From Sulfurimonas sp. (GTDB lineage Bacteria > Campylobacterota > Campylobacteria > Campylobacterales > Sulfurimonadaceae), in NCBI GenBank assembly GCA_027011725.1, contig JALUZQ010000133.1:1-8928 (forward strand): 8,928 nucleotides of DNA. Reading direction: 5' to 3'. Of the stretch, positions 6,555-8,928 are shown piece after piece. The notes below the pieces were generated by a model that saw only the letters and a list, made by a program, of their open reading frames with translations, did no database searches and had not been told where the DNA came from. A program made the position numbers and the translations under genes. Positions within the stretch are counted from its first letter, which is position 1. Each line of letters begins with the position of its first letter.

Positions 6555-8159
6555 GTGTTAGACAAGATGTCACCAAATCAAAGGCTCATCATAGCCGTTG
6601 TGTTATCAGTAATTTTTTTCGTAGGATATACTGCGATATTTCCACCAAAAGAAGAAGCGCTGTCCAAAGAGACTAAAACTAAAGAGAGTGTAACGACTGC
6701 TCAAGAGACAAAAAGTGTTGCTCAAAAAGTAGAAGAGGCATCAGGTCATGCTGTTGCTGCTCAAGAGAAACTTGAACAGAGCCTTTCTACGAACATTGTC
6801 GTTATTAAGAACGAAAAGTTTATTCTAAAAATAGATACGTTAGGGCGCATCGCATCAAAAGAGTTACTCGAAGAGAAGTTTAGAAATGATGACGATCTTC
6901 ATGCTCAGGTCATTCCGGCACAAGGAACAAAACCACTTTTCATTAGATTTGCAGATGATGCTATCAATGATGAGGCTATGCGTGTTCCTTATGTTGCAAA
7001 TGTTCATGAAGTAGAGCTTGACAACGCTCCTGTTACAGTGACATTGACTCAACAACTCTCTAGTCTCACTGTTACGAAAAAACTTACATTCTATGCAGAT
7101 GGACATTATGACATAGACCTTTCAGTCTCCAAACCTGTGAGATACTTTGTCTACCTTGGAGACAGACCACATGTTTCTAAAAAGCTTATGGCGGTTGCAG
7201 GAGCTATGGTCTATACCGGTGATGATGTTGTTCATATCATTGAAGACGGTGATGCTGAGGGCAGACAGATATTTCAAGATGTAAAACTTGCATCTTCGTT
7301 CGATCAGTATACGGCGATTATGCTCTATGGATTTCCTAAAGATACAAGTGTCATAGTAGAACGTGGTAAAGATGACAATCCTGTTGTCTATTTTGAAGGT
7401 GCACAACAAGAGAAACTTCATGGGTATATAGGGCCAAAAGAGCATAAAGTGCTTAAGGCTATCGACCCTGTACTTACAAATGCTATAGAGTATGGCTGGT
7501 TTACATTCGCTGCAAAACCTCTTTTTGCACTACTTTCATGGCTGCATGGTATTTTTGGTAACTGGGGATGGGCTATTATTGCGCTTACTGCTATCATTCG
7601 AATCGTGCTCTATCCTTTGACATACAAAGGTATGGTCTCTATGCAAAAAATGAAAGAGCTTGCTCCAAAACTCAAAGAGCTTAAAGAGAAGTATAAAAAA
7701 GATCCGCAAAAGCTAAACGCAGCAACTATGGAGATGTATAAAAAACACGGTGCGAATCCACTTGGCGGTTGTTTGCCGATGTTATTGCAGATTCCTGTCT
7801 TCTTTGCACTCTACCGTACACTTCTAAACGCAGTGGAACTGCAAGGTGCTCCATGGATACTGTGGATACAAGATCTTTCCCGTATGGACCCGTACTATGT
7901 GCTTCCAATTCTAATGGGTGCTTCAATGTTCATACAACAACGTATGACGCCGAACAACTTTACAGATCCAATGCAAGAAAAAGTATTTAAATACCTTCCT
8001 GTTATTTTTACATTTTTCTTTGTAACATTCCCTTCAGGGTTAGTGCTTTACTGGTTTACGAACAACCTTTTCTCTATTGCACAACAGTACATTGTGAATC
8101 AGCAGTTTAAAAATGCGAAAGACCTTAAAGCTGCTATTGAAAAAAAGAGTGAGAAATAG
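6555..8159 (+). CDS. yidC: Membrane protein insertase YidC (Oxa1 family)
   Basis: Inserts and folds inner-membrane proteins, alone or with SecYEG. The 534 residues follow the Gram-negative layout: first transmembrane helix (about 11-28), a charged Lys/Glu linker (30-75), the large periplasmic P1 beta domain (about 80-310), then the conserved five-helix Oxa1 core from about 320. The core shows the membrane-buried arginine in AIIRIVLYPLTY (R349), the basic cytoplasmic C1 hairpin (MQKMKELAPKLKELKEKYKK), the GGCLPMLLQIPVFFALY helix (404-420) and the last helix LPVIFTFFFVTFPSGLVLYW (481-500). The tail is short and basic (KNAKDLKAAIEKKSEK), a likely ribosome contact. It starts with GTG. It lies three bases after yidD and jag starts three bases after its stop, fitting a single operon. 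Confidence 0.98.
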   Translation: MLDKMSPNQRLIIAVVLSVIFFVGYTAIFPPKEEALSKETKTKESVTTAQETKSVAQKVEEASGHAVAAQEKLEQSLSTNIVVIKNEKFILKIDTLGRIASKELLEEKFRNDDDLHAQVIPAQGTKPLFIRFADDAINDEAMRVPYVANVHEVELDNAPVTVTLTQQLSSLTVTKKLTFYADGHYDIDLSVSKPVRYFVYLGDRPHVSKKLMAVAGAMVYTGDDVVHIIEDGDAEGRQIFQDVKLASSFDQYTAIMLYGFPKDTSVIVERGKDDNPVVYFEGAQQEKLHGYIGPKEHKVLKAIDPVLTNAIEYGWFTFAAKPLFALLSWLHGIFGNWGWAIIALTAIIRIVLYPLTYKGMVSMQKMKELAPKLKELKEKYKKDPQKLNAATMEMYKKHGANPLGGCLPMLLQIPVFFALYRTLLNAVELQGAPWILWIQDLSRMDPYYVLPILMGASMFIQQRMTPNNFTDPMQEKVFKYLPVIFTFFFVTFPSGLVLYWFTNNLFSIAQQYIVNQQFKNAKDLKAAIEKKSEK

Positions 8160-8162
8160 ACT

Positions 8163-8928
8163 ATGATTAAGATAGAAGCAGTAACTTTAGAGGATGCATT
8201 TAATGACGCTGCGGCTTCTTTAGAGTGTTCTGTGACAGAGCTTGCTATTGAAGTTGTACAAGTGCCGAGCAATGGTTTTTTAGGTTTTTTTAAAAAGAAT
8301 GCCATTATTGTTGCAACAGTAAAACCTAAAGAGGACAAAGCAGTTGAAGATACAGCTCAAACGCAAGAGAGTGTTGCTCCGCAAGAGAAAACAGCGGTAG
8401 TTGAAGAGGAGTCTATTCCTGAACCGACGATCATCAATGATACTATTCTTCCAACATCATTTGTAAGTGATCAAGATGAGCAGGATGAAGACCTTGCAAG
8501 TGGTTTAGACTATACAGCTGATTATGACGATGAGTATGATGAAGAGTTTGAAGAGACTCTTCCTGCGGCAGTGGCAATAGAGACGATAGCTGCAGAAGTA
8601 GAAAAAGAGATTAACGATCTTTTTGCTCGTATCTGTTTTGAAATAGACAAAATAGCGGTCAGTGTTTATGATAAAGAGACGATTTTAGTAGAGTTTCAAG
8701 GCGAAGATGCTGCACTGCTGATAGGAAAAGAGGGATACCGTTACAAGGCACTCTCTTATATGCTCTTTAACTGGATTAACTCAAAGTATGATGTACAGCT
8801 GCGTTTAGAAATAGCAGAGTTCTTAAAAAATCAAGAAGAGTCTGTTGCCCGTTACCTTGAAGGTGTGTATGAAAGCATTGACAGAGACGGTCGTGCACAG
8901 ACAAAAATACTTGATGGCGTACTTGTGC
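8163..8928 (+). CDS. jag: RNA-binding protein Jag/KhpB (Jag-N, KH, R3H), 3' end outside window
   Basis: Cytoplasmic RNA-binding protein usually found next to yidC; in Gram-positives Jag/KhpB works with KhpA as an RNA chaperone affecting cell division. The first 255 residues are visible. Residues 1-53 are the Jag-N domain with the typical PSNGFLGFFKKNA turn. A long acidic, probably disordered linker follows (about 55-135), including TADYDDEYDEEFEET. The type II KH domain runs from about 140 to 215 with its GxxG loop as GKEG (188-191). The R3H domain begins near 217 (IAEFLKNQEESVARYLE...GRAQTKILDGVLV) and is cut by the window edge before its Arg-x3-His motif. ATG 8163 lies three bases after the yidC stop; only a weak purine-rich ribosome site (GAGTGAG) precedes it, suggesting coupling to yidC translation. 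The next gene in this cluster is often mnmE. Confidence 0.95.
   Translation, partial: MIKIEAVTLEDAFNDAAASLECSVTELAIEVVQVPSNGFLGFFKKNAIIVATVKPKEDKAVEDTAQTQESVAPQEKTAVVEEESIPEPTIINDTILPTSFVSDQDEQDEDLASGLDYTADYDDEYDEEFEETLPAAVAIETIAAEVEKEINDLFARICFEIDKIAVSVYDKETILVEFQGEDAALLIGKEGYRYKALSYMLFNWINSKYDVQLRLEIAEFLKNQEESVARYLEGVYESIDRDGRAQTKILDGVLV

Noticed and set aside
1..8928. Insertion sequences, CRISPR arrays, tRNA, rRNA or attachment sites
   Set aside because: No transposase-like frame, regularly spaced repeats, cloverleaf sequence or long terminal repeats were seen; gene-free space totals under 150 bases.

Overview
The window looks like chromosomal DNA of a member of the Campylobacterota (Epsilonproteobacteria), most likely a Sulfurimonas-type sulfur oxidiser. 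The evidence is modest GC, the Campylobacterota form of the ribosomal protein and insertase genes, YidD with the C-terminal tail typical of this group, and an outer-membrane protein that resembles DUF3373 proteins. The genus is inferred from protein appearance; no search was run.

Layout. (1) 2-1924, plus strand: the last three quarters of clpB, the disaggregase chaperone; the window opens just after the first Walker A motif. (2) 1921-5656, minus strand: a tight three-gene operon read leftward, consisting of a 93-residue exported protein, a predicted outer-membrane beta-barrel (DUF3373-like) and a membrane-anchored GGDEF-EAL protein of c-di-GMP signalling. The genes are two bases apart. The last one converges on clpB so closely that the two TAA stop codons share the four bases TTAA, inside an 18-bp perfect palindrome. 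(3) 5657-5786: a 130-bp divergent promoter region with a -10 element on each strand and an inverted repeat around the leftward one. (4) 5787-8928, plus strand: the conserved cluster rpmH - rnpA - yidD - yidC - jag; jag runs off the right edge. These genes supply ribosomal protein L34, the RNase P protein, the insertion factor YidD, the YidC insertase and the RNA-binding Jag/KhpB protein.

The rightward cluster is ordinary housekeeping, with one real oddity: rnpA has no ATG, GTG or TTG between its upstream in-frame stop and its conserved N-terminal region. It may start at an ATT inside rpmH, or be reached by a frameshift at a six-A run in rpmH. The leftward operon is the most accessory part. 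It joins two exported proteins of unknown function to an inner-membrane c-di-GMP enzyme with a helical periplasmic sensor region, which suggests an envelope-sensing or surface-related signalling unit. I see no mobile element, CRISPR array, tRNA, rRNA or replication origin.
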